DNA of 64,000 nucleotides, taken from NCBI RefSeq assembly GCF_030643905.1, contig NZ_CP121446.1:2480001-2544000 (forward strand), given 5' to 3'. Shown one piece after another: positions 17,342 through 25,675 of this stretch; the first letter of the stretch is position 1, and every line of letters begins with the position of its first letter. The DNA comes from Flavobacterium sp. IMCC34852 (GTDB taxonomy: Bacteria > Bacteroidota > Bacteroidia > Flavobacteriales > Flavobacteriaceae). The notes under the pieces are model-generated. The model ran no database searches, was not told where the DNA came from, and saw only the letters and a program-made list of their open reading frames with translations. The translations under genes were made by a program, and so were the position numbers.

Positions 17342-18646
17342 TTATAAAAAAATAGTTGGACAATATAATTTTATTTGAATTTCAGTTAATACTTCACCAT
17401 GCTTCGATAATAAATCAATTTGATTTTTTTTAAGAGCAGTTAAATTAGTGCTTATTTTACTAATAAAATCTATTTCTTTTTCATTAAGACCATTTTTAAT
17501 TATATCTTCTAATCCTATTCTATCTTTAATAACTTTTACTATCTCGTTTACGGGAGATTCTAGATCATTTTTATTTAATTGGTGAAATAGTAATACATCT
17601 TTGGGAACTAAGTTATTTTTTGCAGCTTTTACAAATTCAACAACACACTGTTCATATTTCCAATCAAGAGAAAAATAGGCTATTTCTCTATCTGAACTGT
17701 AAACATCTCTAATAAATTGTAAATTTTTTATTTTTCTCATCATGACATCAATTCCTCTGTATAAAATTGAGAATGTATTTCCTGATTTATATTCTTTTCC
17801 GAATGGTTGAGAACCATCACTAGCAATGATTATATCACATGAATAAGATGAATTAAATTGAGATAATTTATGAATTCCTTGGTTGTCATAAAGACCACCA
17901 TCAATAAGCATTGGTTTTACTCTACTATAATCTTCAATATTTTTAAAATATTTTGAAGGTATAGTAACTGGATTGAAGGGAACTGGAACACTTGTACTAC
18001 TGGCGACAGCAATTGCTATTGGAAATTCACCGCATTCAAATTTAATGGAATTTCCGCCATCTTTTGGGAACTCGTAACTAGAATCTGATGATTTATTTTT
18101 AGAGAATGTCCAAAGTGTTCCTGTTGACAAATTAGTTGCATTAATTGCAATTATTGGATAACTTGGTAAATCAGATAATGTTTTCTCTCCAAAAAAAATA
18201 GCTTTATAAGCTTTAATTTTTAAAGAGGTAAATGATATAAATCGAAATTGAAATATTAGTGGTAGTAAAATATATAATCCAACTAAGATTGATATTATCC
18301 ATGCAGAAAAATTAAAATTAAATGGATCAAAAAATATTATATAACCAAAAAAAATATAAAATATAACAGGAAACAAAAATCTCCAATTAGTAACTATTTT
18401 CTTTATACAACTTTTTTGTAAATTTTGTTTAAATGAAGCTTCAAAACTTTCAAAATTATTTCTATTTAAAACATAATATGCTCCAATTATAGAACCACCT
18501 GAAATAGTAGATATTACATCAATTTTATCAAGAATTTTTAGAGTATTTAATTTTCTTAAAACTCCTAAATGAAATGCAGCTGCCCGATAACCTCCACCTG
18601 ACAAAGCTAATCCAAGTCGTTTCTTTGTTATATCATTTTTATTCAT
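17342..18646 (-). CDS. patatin-like phospholipase with membrane segments
   Basis: The 434-residue protein starts with the oxyanion motif SGGGYR (16-21), has the nucleophile in ISGGSIIG (Ser 52) and the catalytic Asp in IDGGLYDNQG (about 248). The Ser/Asp dyad of patatin lipases is therefore complete. Unusually, residues about 90-135 contain two strongly hydrophobic segments inserted in the patatin fold, so it is probably membrane-anchored. Patatins of this kind (CapV) kill infected cells in CBASS by degrading membrane lipids. Its start overlaps the E2-E1-JAB gene by 8 nt; it is the last gene of that operon and its likely effector. Confidence 0.85.
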   Translation of the reverse strand: MNKNDITKKRLGLALSGGGYRAAAFHLGVLRKLNTLKILDKIDVISTISGGSIIGAYYVLNRNNFESFEASFKQNLQKSCIKKIVTNWRFLFPVIFYIFFGYIIFFDPFNFNFSAWIISILVGLYILLPLIFQFRFISFTSLKIKAYKAIFFGEKTLSDLPSYPIIAINATNLSTGTLWTFSKNKSSDSSYEFPKDGGNSIKFECGEFPIAIAVASSTSVPVPFNPVTIPSKYFKNIEDYSRVKPMLIDGGLYDNQGIHKLSQFNSSYSCDIIIASDGSQPFGKEYKSGNTFSILYRGIDVMMRKIKNLQFIRDVYSSDREIAYFSLDWKYEQCVVEFVKAAKNNLVPKDVLLFHQLNKNDLESPVNEIVKVIKDRIGLEDIIKNGLNEKEIDFISKISTNLTALKKNQIDLLSKHGEVLTEIQIKLYCPTIFL

Positions 18647-20903
18647 AAATAAAAGGCAAAATTTTTGTTTGAGTAATTATTATAGCACAGGTTGGTATTG
18701 GTGTTTTCTTATTTATTTCTTTAAGTAGTTCTATAGTGTTTAAATCTGTTCCACTCAAAGTTTCTAAATTCATTGGATGAGTATGCCATTCACCAATATA
18801 ACCAATAACTTCTCCTGTTTTCAACTTAATTTCATCAATTTGTTTTGGTAATCCAACAATTCCACGAGTAAAAGCAACAGGAGATCCATTGCTATCAATA
18901 GGTTGTTCTATTATATCAAAAACATGAACGACTTTAGTTTTATAATTAGCTACACCTACCAGAACTCCACCTGTTTCTTTTCTACCATATTGACTACATA
19001 AATTTAATAATCTATTACTTAATCCTGAAAACATTCTAACTGTCCAACCACTATTATTCCCGCATTCATAAATCTCAAAAGGATTAACTTCAAAGTATTC
19101 ATTGGATATTTTTGGTAAATGATTCTTTTTTCTTGATACACTCAAATAAAGCAAACCATTTTCATCGAACTTTTCTCTAGGATTTGAAGCAAGTATTTGA
19201 GAAAAAGTACTGGCATGAAAACTTATTAAATCATCAGGCATAACAGTAGTAATTGAATTACATCCAAGTCCGATATTTAAAGTGTCTGGTTCCCTTAAAG
19301 CATCAGCTCTCCGCCAATTTTCTAATTCTGAATTAGTTGTTGCCAAATAGCATGCATAATTGACTAAATCATCCATTCTAGGATTTCGTTCATTTCCTTC
19401 TATATAAAGTAGTCCTACCTGTCCATTATCAACTAGTTCACATTTTGCATACAAAGTATTAGATTTTAATTCTTTTTGAATTAAATTTTGCAAAACTAAT
19501 TGACTAGCCGTTGTGTCAACCAATAAATCATATTTATTAATTATTACGTCATTTAACTCAGAAATAAGATTATTATAAGCTATTAATTTTTCTGTAGTAT
19601 CTAATTCATAAAATGATTTTATTTCATCTATAATTGCTTCAGCTTTATTTTTACCAATGCTATTTGAAAACAAGTTATGTCTTCCCAAATTATGCTGTTC
19701 TAAATTATCATTATCAACTGCACCAATTGAGCTTTTTCCAATTCTGGCATCATGCATAATCATTTTAGAACCCAAAGATCCTGCACCTATGTACAATGTG
19801 TTGATTTCTCTTTTTTCATTACTTAAAATTGAAGCCAATTCTGAACTAAAAGGTTCTGAATGAGAAGTCATATATACTTCACAGTCATCATTCAAATTTT
19901 TAATTCCTTTTTCTGGAATTATTATTACAAATGTAAAAAACTCAAAATCACCATTGTATCCAATAATTTTCTTTGGCCTTTTGACGGCATGTATAACTGG
20001 GATTATTCCTCCAAAATCTAAATTAGTACTTTCTAAACCTAAAATAATTTTATTAATATCTATTCCTTTAAGACTTAGATAGGATTTAAGTTCAAAATAA
20101 TTTGAAGGTAAGTTTGTTGTATAATTACTTTCTATTGTCATTTCTGAATCCCAAACTAAAATTGAGTATAATGGCAAAACATCACTATTACCTTCTAATG
20201 AAAATAGTTTCTGCATTGTTTCTTTTACAAGCTCTTTAATTTTTTCAAGAGCTAAATAAGGTATTGCAGTTATTGACTTAAAAGTATATTTTTTTGATAC
20301 TTCAGATTTATAAAGACAACTTAAAAACAAAGCCATGGAGGTGTCAGGAATAAATCTTTGATTATTTATGACTACTTCATGAAAAGAATCGTATTTATAA
20401 ATATGTTTACCACCATAGTTTTTTTCTAATCTGATAGGGTCAAATTCATTATTATCTTTTAGTAATGTTCCTGTTGCAGCTTTATAAAACCATTGAGAAC
20501 CAATAAATAAAAAATCTGAAATAGTTACTGTTGCAAACCATTGATTTAAATTATCTCTAACTAAACATAATATTGCTGGTTTATCTTCTGGGCTAAAGTA
20601 TAAATGTGGCAATTTATTCTTTGGAAAATCTTTTCTGTCAGACATAATCCTTGGTGCTACATCAGGATATTTAGCTAAAGAAATTTTTATTAATATAGGT
20701 TCTTCTGATAATATAAAATTATCGACAGAACCTCTTGATGGAAGAGATACTTCATATTTTGCTGAAATAACAATATTAAATTTATCCCATTCAAAAACAT
20801 TTAAAGAACCTTTCTTAAAATAAGATTCTATTTCTTGAATAGCTTTCGCAACTTGAGGTTTAAACTTTCCTTCATATTTTTTTAAAGAATCACTATAGAG
20901 CAT
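18639..20903 (-). CDS. E2-E1-JAB fusion protein (ubiquitin-like conjugation and deconjugation)
   Basis: The 754-residue protein joins three enzymes. Residues 1-150 are E2-like, with LYFSPEDKPAILCL placing a candidate catalytic Cys at 113 and Trp at 122. Residues 360-560 are a ThiF/E1 domain with nucleotide loop GAGSLGS (373-379), DNDNLEQHNLGRHN (397-410) and a candidate catalytic Cys at 548 (GLGCNS). Residues 620-754 are a JAB/JAMM protease with E643, H707-T-H709, S717 and D720 all present. CBASS type II has the same functions split over Cap2 (E1-E2) and Cap3 (JAB). No ubiquitin-like protein or nucleotide cyclase is encoded nearby. Confidence 0.9.
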   Translation of the reverse strand: MLYSDSLKKYEGKFKPQVAKAIQEIESYFKKGSLNVFEWDKFNIVISAKYEVSLPSRGSVDNFILSEEPILIKISLAKYPDVAPRIMSDRKDFPKNKLPHLYFSPEDKPAILCLVRDNLNQWFATVTISDFLFIGSQWFYKAATGTLLKDNNEFDPIRLEKNYGGKHIYKYDSFHEVVINNQRFIPDTSMALFLSCLYKSEVSKKYTFKSITAIPYLALEKIKELVKETMQKLFSLEGNSDVLPLYSILVWDSEMTIESNYTTNLPSNYFELKSYLSLKGIDINKIILGLESTNLDFGGIIPVIHAVKRPKKIIGYNGDFEFFTFVIIIPEKGIKNLNDDCEVYMTSHSEPFSSELASILSNEKREINTLYIGAGSLGSKMIMHDARIGKSSIGAVDNDNLEQHNLGRHNLFSNSIGKNKAEAIIDEIKSFYELDTTEKLIAYNNLISELNDVIINKYDLLVDTTASQLVLQNLIQKELKSNTLYAKCELVDNGQVGLLYIEGNERNPRMDDLVNYACYLATTNSELENWRRADALREPDTLNIGLGCNSITTVMPDDLISFHASTFSQILASNPREKFDENGLLYLSVSRKKNHLPKISNEYFEVNPFEIYECGNNSGWTVRMFSGLSNRLLNLCSQYGRKETGGVLVGVANYKTKVVHVFDIIEQPIDSNGSPVAFTRGIVGLPKQIDEIKLKTGEVIGYIGEWHTHPMNLETLSGTDLNTIELLKEINKKTPIPTCAIIITQTKILPFIYE

Positions 20904-22072
20904 TATCCTTGAGAAATTATTGTGGAAGCAGCACCACTTCCTCCAGATGATGTTAATGCTCCGCTAGTTGACTGATTAGTTTTTCTTGCAGGCCCATTTG
21001 ATGTAATATCAAAAATGATTGGTTTTGGCTCTGATTCTTTAGGCTCAATTGCAGTATTTAAAAATTTCTCTTTTGATTCAATCTTTTTTAAATATTCCTT
21101 TTTAGCATCATAATGAGGTGGATTATCATCATCATTAATAATCTTTTTACTTGATGCAATTATATAAGCACCTTGTCTAGCATAATCTAAAGCTTCTAAT
21201 GAAGTAGCTTTAGGCTCTTCTTCACTAGTATCATTAAAAAATGTCCAAGAACAATGATGAGGTGCTTCAAATAAATCCCAATCCAACGCTTTATGTGTAA
21301 TATCGTTTTTAAATCTTTTTGTTCGCTCCAATATTTGTTCCCAAGTAGTATGATCAGAATCGCCTCCAAACATAGCTAAACAAGAAAAGTCAGTACTCCA
21401 TGAATATTCTTTAAATCTAGCTTGAAAAACAATACTTGCTGAATTTTTATCTTTCTCTGGTGAATCAAGGTGTATCTTAAAAGGTGCATGAATAAATACT
21501 GAAAAGGTAGTTTGTTCAACATGATTAAACTTTGTAACAATTTCTCCAGGCTTGGTTCTCAAATAATCTAATTCAGCATATTTTTTATCTCCATCATATC
21601 CAATGATTCTAATACGATTTCCAGGCAAATCTTTATCATCATCTTCTTTTAAATGCAATGCCAATCTTCTTTCAGCTTCTTGTTGATATGCATCTTCATT
21701 ATCATTAGTATATTGTTCAGCAATCATTGGAGAAAACCACATGGCGTCCATAATAATTAATCCATTTTCTTTATCTTCTTTTGAATACTTTTTCGGGTTA
21801 CCTTGATAAAAATTATCCTTAAAACCTAAACAATGATCTTGATCACCATGAGTCAAAATAAACACATCAATGTATGGATTTCCATTTCTGTATTGTATTG
21901 AGTCTAATAAATCTTTCTTTACATCATAAGCAGATTTATCATTTTCATCTTTTGAGGCGTTTTTAATATTACAATCTACTAGTATAGTTGTTTTATCTTC
22001 TAGTGTAATTAAGGACATATCGCCATTTTTTACTGGATAATATTTAATTTGTGGATTATTTGCTACAGCCAT
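20903..22072 (-). CDS. metallo-beta-lactamase fold hydrolase with a C-terminal glycine tail
   Basis: A 389-residue protein with the MBL signature THGDQDHCLG (H75, D77... D79, H80), a metal Asp in GGDSDH near 238 and a His in APHHCSW near 270, so the metal site looks complete. It resembles ComEC-type MBL hydrolases. There is no signal peptide or membrane segment. The last 30 residues are a Gly/Ser/Ala/Thr-rich tail ending SGGSGAASTIISQG, with a terminal Gly as in proteins joined by E1/E2 enzymes. It is the first gene of the operon; its stop overlaps the next start (TAATG). Confidence 0.85.
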   Translation of the reverse strand: MAVANNPQIKYYPVKNGDMSLITLEDKTTILVDCNIKNASKDENDKSAYDVKKDLLDSIQYRNGNPYIDVFILTHGDQDHCLGFKDNFYQGNPKKYSKEDKENGLIIMDAMWFSPMIAEQYTNDNEDAYQQEAERRLALHLKEDDDKDLPGNRIRIIGYDGDKKYAELDYLRTKPGEIVTKFNHVEQTTFSVFIHAPFKIHLDSPEKDKNSASIVFQARFKEYSWSTDFSCLAMFGGDSDHTTWEQILERTKRFKNDITHKALDWDLFEAPHHCSWTFFNDTSEEEPKATSLEALDYARQGAYIIASSKKIINDDDNPPHYDAKKEYLKKIESKEKFLNTAIEPKESEPKPIIFDITSNGPARKTNQSTSGALTSSGGSGAASTIISQG

Positions 22073-22482
22073 GTTTTGTATTTTATTTAATTAATATTTT
22101 ATTTTTAGCTTCAAAATTTTAATATATTTTTATCAAAATATATAGAATTATTTAACAAGTACTTTCAAATAATGTGCCTTACATTTTTTCTGTCAAAAAA
22201 ACCATAAAAAAATGTTTCTAATTTACAAACAACTTAAAATCAAGCCATTTTGACAGCAATTGACATGTTTTTATCCAAATTGCCACTCCTTCCCAACGCT
22301 CCAAAAAAAATTACTGTCATGGTTTTTGTCCCAACGCTCATCAAGCACTTTGCCTGTTGGCAAGAAAATTATACGTAAATTGAAAAATCCTGCACGCCAT
22401 CAGCCAAAGAGCTTGCCCAACGCACAAAACAAAAACACGTACGCTTCGCAACTCATGCCAGTAATTTTTTTTCCAAAGCTTC

Positions 22483-22567
22483 TTTACATAATGTGGCATT
22501 ATAGGGCATTAAAAGCGTAGTTATTGTTTTTTTTGTTTTTCAATGCCCTATAATAACATTATGTAAA
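22483..22567. repeat. 26-bp inverted repeat (hairpin)
   Basis: The arm at 22483-22510 begins TTTACATAATGT and ends ATTATAGGGCATT. The arm at 22542-22567 is its reverse complement except that GGC in the middle of the first arm is replaced by one base. The loop is 31 nt. The stem is long enough to form a cruciform or a stable RNA hairpin on either strand. Confidence 0.75.
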
Positions 22568-22592
22568 AAAGCCGCTCACCCAACGCGCTTGC

Positions 22593-22668
22593 CAGTGGCT
22601 CCAGGACAACATTTTTTGCAGCTCCCATCGCATCACCCAGCTACAAAAAACACCGTCCTTCGCCACTG
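22593..22668. repeat. imperfect 29-bp inverted repeat
   Basis: CAGTGGC (22593-22599) pairs with GCCACTG (22662-22668), AGGAC with GTCCT, TTTTTTG with CAAAAAA and AGCT with AGCT, with small internal loops between them. The loop is about 16 nt. Several short perfect blocks separated by symmetric internal loops look more like a structured RNA than a protein operator. Confidence 0.65.
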
Positions 22669-22791
22669 TCTTTAACAACGTTCTCCATTTCATAGGAATA
22701 TTTTCGGTTACCATCGCTTTTATGAACGTTCTCGGTAACTGTTTTTATCAGCTTTGTGTTTAAATAGGAAGTATTTGCATTGCTTTTGTAA

Positions 22792-22849
22792 GTAATAAAA
22801 TGGCTTTTAATTTTAGTTAATTTGCCTATGGTAAAAGCCATTTTATTAC
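22792..22849. repeat. perfect 18-bp inverted repeat
   Basis: GTAATAAAATGGCTTTTA at 22792-22809 is the exact reverse complement of 22832-22849. The loop is 22 nt. Confidence 0.75.
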
Positions 22850-23025
22850 CCACAAAACCAAAATTCCCAGTAAGAGTATCATTTTTTATTTGCCAGAAAC
22901 CCCACAGTTATTGCTCCAGCGAAAAAGCTGATGCCATAACGTTTTTTAAGATAATCTGCTGAATACTGAACACTGCGACTGCTAACTGACTTTCAGGCAT
23001 CCTCAAAAATCAAATCCAAGAAAGA

Positions 23026-23102
23026 GTATCAAATTCTTTGGCCGGATAAATAGCTTTTATATTTTTTATTTGGTTTATTCATCCATCCAAAGAATTTGAT
23101 AC
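23026..23102. repeat. perfect 16-bp inverted repeat with extended flanks
   Basis: GTATCAAATTCTTTGG at 23026-23041 pairs exactly with CCAAAGAATTTGATAC at 23087-23102. Pairing continues outside as AAAG/CTTT after one mismatch and inside as GGAT/ATCC after another. Confidence 0.75.
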
Positions 23103-23318
23103 CCTTTCCGAAGACGACCATCTTTCAAATCAACTCCCAATCCTTCAAATTAAATCCGATTAAACAAGGATATCTGATTGGAAATAGCCAACTAAAAATA
23201 AAATTCCGATTTCAATAAAAATGGCTATTCTCAATTTCCGATTAAAAAACAAATAAAAAAGAATTGAAAATTTCAAAAAAAATAAATAAAAAAAGGAAGC
23301 AAAGATAAGTTCCAGGTA

Positions 23319-23463
23319 TTCAAAAAAGCAAGTTCAAGCCCTTCGGGTTTCAGAAAAAATCTCCACCCAAAAAGTTTCAAAACACATTTAACTTCTGACT
23401 TGACGCTGCCGATTTCAATCACGTATCGGGTAGTATTTTTTCTGAAAAACTTGCTTTTTTGAA
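23319..23463. repeat. two-step inverted repeat, 16 bp + 13 bp
   Basis: TTCAAAAAAGCAAGTT (23319-23334) pairs with 23448-23463, and TTTCAGAAAAAAT (23348-23360) with 23435-23447. On the right side the two arms touch. On the left they are separated by 13 nt that include the mini-hairpin CCCTTCGGG. The whole could fold as a long stem with one side bulge. Confidence 0.75.
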
Positions 23464-23605
23464 ACCTTACACTAGACGAATGGCTTTCTTTTTTTTCTTT
23501 TTTTCTTTTGAAAAATTTAATGGACGGAGCGTAGCGAGGCACATCTGCATTTATCAGAAACTCAACAGAAAATTAGAAGAAAACCTAATTTTTAAATCCG
23601 AAGCC

Positions 23606-24028
23606 ATGATGAATTTTATCGTTAAAACCCACAAGAAGGACACCTTTTACAACAAACCGCATTTTTTCATTTTAAACAAAGGAATGAACAGCGGAAAGCC
23701 TCAAAATGAGCCATTCACAAATAGTTTTGTAATCATATTTGATAATGAAACTGATTGCAAAAATATTTTTTGGATTGCTTATAGCTTGTGGAAATCTAAA
23801 TTTTGGCACCAGCATTTAGTTGGTTCTGTGATTTCGTTTTTGCGCCTTCCTGATTTCAAAAGAGAGTTTTTTCCAAAATCAAAACTCTTGATGGATGAAC
23901 ACGAAGCACATTTGAAGCATGTTGAAGCTTTAAAACTTCTTGAATTAAAAGAAAAACAATTTCACAAAAATATAAACCTTATCAACGATATACGCAGAGT
24001 AATTTTATATAGATATGTTAATAAATGA
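23606..24028 (+). CDS. conserved hypothetical mobile-element protein (tentatively DUF6943)
   Basis: Starting at the double ATG (23606/23609), the protein has 140 residues: MMNFIVKTHKKDTFYNKPHF, NKGMNSGKPQNEPFTNSFVI, a Trp-rich stretch IFWIAYSLWKSKFWHQHLVGS and a helical C-terminus. I associate this pattern with the DUF6943 family found on Bacteroidota conjugative elements, from memory and without a search. An upstream extension to 23459 would encode a poly-Phe stretch and is not credible. It follows the hairpin-rich region directly. Confidence 0.6.
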   Translation: MMNFIVKTHKKDTFYNKPHFFILNKGMNSGKPQNEPFTNSFVIIFDNETDCKNIFWIAYSLWKSKFWHQHLVGSVISFLRLPDFKREFFPKSKLLMDEHEAHLKHVEALKLLELKEKQFHKNINLINDIRRVILYRYVNK

Positions 24029-24049
24029 CAAAAATGTATTAAGATTTTG

Positions 24050-24057
24050 TATTTTTG
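24050..24057 (+). promoter_or_regulatory. TAnnTTTG promoter box of the TIR gene
   Basis: TATTTTTG lies 18 nt before the ATG at 24076, the same spacing as the box before the large STAND gene. No convincing -33 element is seen. Confidence 0.45.
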
Positions 24058-24075
24058 TGAAAATATAAAATAACC

Positions 24076-24582
24076 ATGCAAGAGAGCGTTTTTATCACTT
24101 ATAATCCGAATTCGGATAATGAAAAAAATATTGCACTAGACCTGTATAAAAAGGGCAAGCAAAATGGATATTTTATATATTTACCTGAACGAAATAATTA
24201 TTTTTCAAGAATTAGCCAACAAACAAAATTAAATATTGACTCTGCAAATTGGTTTGTAATTTTTTCAACATCTCAACTTTCCGAAACAGTAAAAGATGAG
24301 ATAGAATATGCTTTTAACTCAAAAAAAGACAGCAATATAATTGTGATCTATTCTAAACATTTTGGAAAAAACATAGATTTCCCAAACAACAAACCTATTG
24401 AAATGTTTATTGATGATTATAATTTAAATAGTATTGAGCAATTCAAGAGAGATTTGTTTGAGAAAATCAAGCCTGTTAGGAGCATAAAAGAGAAAGAAGG
24501 GGCAAGTGGATTAGAAATACTTTTAGGTGTTGGAGCTGCATTACTTCTATTGGGTGCGTTAACCAGTGATAAAAAGAAGTAG
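24076..24582 (+). CDS. TIR-like domain protein with C-terminal membrane anchor
   Basis: The 168-residue protein starts with the TIR beta-A strand ESVFITYNPNSDNEKNIALDLYKKG. It continues with a short DSANWFVIFSTSQLSETVKDEIEYAF block, where the acidic residue in VKDEIE fits the position of the catalytic Glu of NAD-cleaving TIRs. Residues 146-163 (GLEILLGVGAALLLLGAL) form one membrane helix close to the C-terminus, followed by TSDKKK, so the TIR domain faces the cytoplasm. TIR proteins in defence loci degrade or convert NAD+. The DUF2971 gene begins 3 nt downstream. Confidence 0.7.
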   Translation: MQESVFITYNPNSDNEKNIALDLYKKGKQNGYFIYLPERNNYFSRISQQTKLNIDSANWFVIFSTSQLSETVKDEIEYAFNSKKDSNIIVIYSKHFGKNIDFPNNKPIEMFIDDYNLNSIEQFKRDLFEKIKPVRSIKEKEGASGLEILLGVGAALLLLGALTSDKKK

Positions 24583-24585
24583 GTC

Positions 24586-25602
24586 ATGGTTGAGTTAAAT
24601 AATAGAAGAACCGTTTTAGAGGCTTTAAAAATTCCTTTAGAAAAGAAAATATCTTCAATTCTTGAAAACTTCCCTTCATTTAAATCTAAAAAAAATAGTA
24701 AAACATTATATCATTATACGGATTTACATAGTCTAAAAGCAATTGTTGAAAATCAATCCTTTTTTTGTAGTAATTCAGCCTACTTAAATGATAAAAAAGA
24801 ATATTATTACGGGTTAGATCTCTTTAAAAAAGAGTTTGAAAAAATAGCTAATAATCCTAAAAATGATACTTCATTTAATATTGTATCTGCCGTTTTAACA
24901 GAGTTAAAAGAAAAAAACATATCAAACCATTTTGCTACTTGTTTTTCGCTTGAAGGAGATTTATTAAGCCAATGGAGAGCATATGCAAATGATGGAAAAG
25001 GAATTGCAATAGGTTTAGATAGAAAAAAACTTATTGAAGGTTTTGAAAATATTGCTAGTGGATTTTATATTGAATATGGTTCAAACAATCAATTAGAATT
25101 AGTAAATAATTTAATAGAAACAATCACTGAATACTATTTTGAACATTTTGATTTAATTTTTGGATTAAAAAGTGATGAAGATGTTTTTAAAGAAATAGCA
25201 CAAGAAATAAATGAATTATTGGATAAATATATTGGTCTTTTCAAGCATAGTTCATTTGAAGAAGAAAAGGAATTTAGATTCGAAATGTCAACAGATAAAC
25301 AATTTAGCACATCCTTAGAATCTATTTCTTACAGAGTTGGAAAAAATAATCTTTTAGTTCCTTATAAAGTTTTAAAAACAGACTATGCTTTTGAAAAAGA
25401 AAGAGCAAAGGATGATAAAGCAAGTTTGGAATTATTAGAAAAAAATAAAAAATATAGGGTTAAAAAAATTCCTATTAGTCATATTATTATTGGTCCATCT
25501 TTGGACTCAGAATTAAACAAACATTCTATTAAAGATTTCCTCTCAAAAAATGGTTATTCCGATGTTGAAATAATTCCTTCTGAAGTTCCTTATAGGATAT
25601 AA
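24586..25602 (+). CDS. DUF2971 family protein
   Basis: This 338-residue cytoplasmic protein has the DUF2971 pattern: TLYHYTDLHSLKAIVENQSF, CSNSAYLNDKKEYYYGLDLF, then ATCFSLEGDLLSQWRAYANDG followed by GKGIAIGL. The YHYT...SN...LND...CFS...W..YA order is typical of this family, which often sits in defence islands and whose activity I cannot name with confidence. The gene is 3 nt downstream of the TIR gene, so the two probably act together. A bidirectional terminator follows. Confidence 0.8.
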   Translation: MVELNNRRTVLEALKIPLEKKISSILENFPSFKSKKNSKTLYHYTDLHSLKAIVENQSFFCSNSAYLNDKKEYYYGLDLFKKEFEKIANNPKNDTSFNIVSAVLTELKEKNISNHFATCFSLEGDLLSQWRAYANDGKGIAIGLDRKKLIEGFENIASGFYIEYGSNNQLELVNNLIETITEYYFEHFDLIFGLKSDEDVFKEIAQEINELLDKYIGLFKHSSFEEEKEFRFEMSTDKQFSTSLESISYRVGKNNLLVPYKVLKTDYAFEKERAKDDKASLELLEKNKKYRVKKIPISHIIIGPSLDSELNKHSIKDFLSKNGYSDVEIIPSEVPYRI

Positions 25603-25608
25603 ATGAAA

Positions 25609-25634
25609 AAAGCCAGGTCTCACGACTTGGCTTT
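25609..25634. terminator. hairpin terminator between convergent genes
   Basis: AAAGCCAGGT (25609-25618) pairs with ACTTGGCTTT (25625-25634) with one G-T pair. There is an A-run before it and a T-rich run after it, so it can serve both the TIR/DUF2971 operon and the minus-strand cassette that ends at 25676. Confidence 0.7.
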
Positions 25635-25675
25635 CACTTTGTTTAACCCAAAGGTCACCACAACTAGGGCTAAAC

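Larger units (their letters stand above)
22073..23605. other. 1.5-kb non-coding region rich in long inverted repeats
   Basis: I find no credible gene here. The open frames at 22260-22520 and 23459 onward are biased and lack any domain pattern. Instead there are at least five separate long inverted repeats (listed individually), plus ACATTTTTT/AAAAAATGT at 22181-22214 and AATAGCCA/TGGCTATT at 23183-23229. The region separates the divergent MBL operon from the plus-strand genes starting at 23606. Structured RNA, an origin or transfer site, or nested insertion remnants are all possible. Confidence 0.6.

Noticed and set aside
17342..22072. Calling the MBL/E2-E1-JAB/patatin operon a type II CBASS
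   Set aside because: No CD-NTase is encoded in or near the operon. The E1-E2 and JAB parts are fused, unlike separate Cap2/Cap3, and an MBL gene takes the first place. Only the similarity is stated.
22260..22520. Open reading frame in the hairpin region
   Set aside because: It has no ribosome-binding or promoter context and no domain pattern, and its end runs into the first arm of a long inverted repeat. Composition looks non-coding.
23459..23605. Longer start for the 23606 gene
   Set aside because: The extension would encode a run of Phe in an inverted-repeat arm. The double ATG at 23606/23609 gives the natural start.
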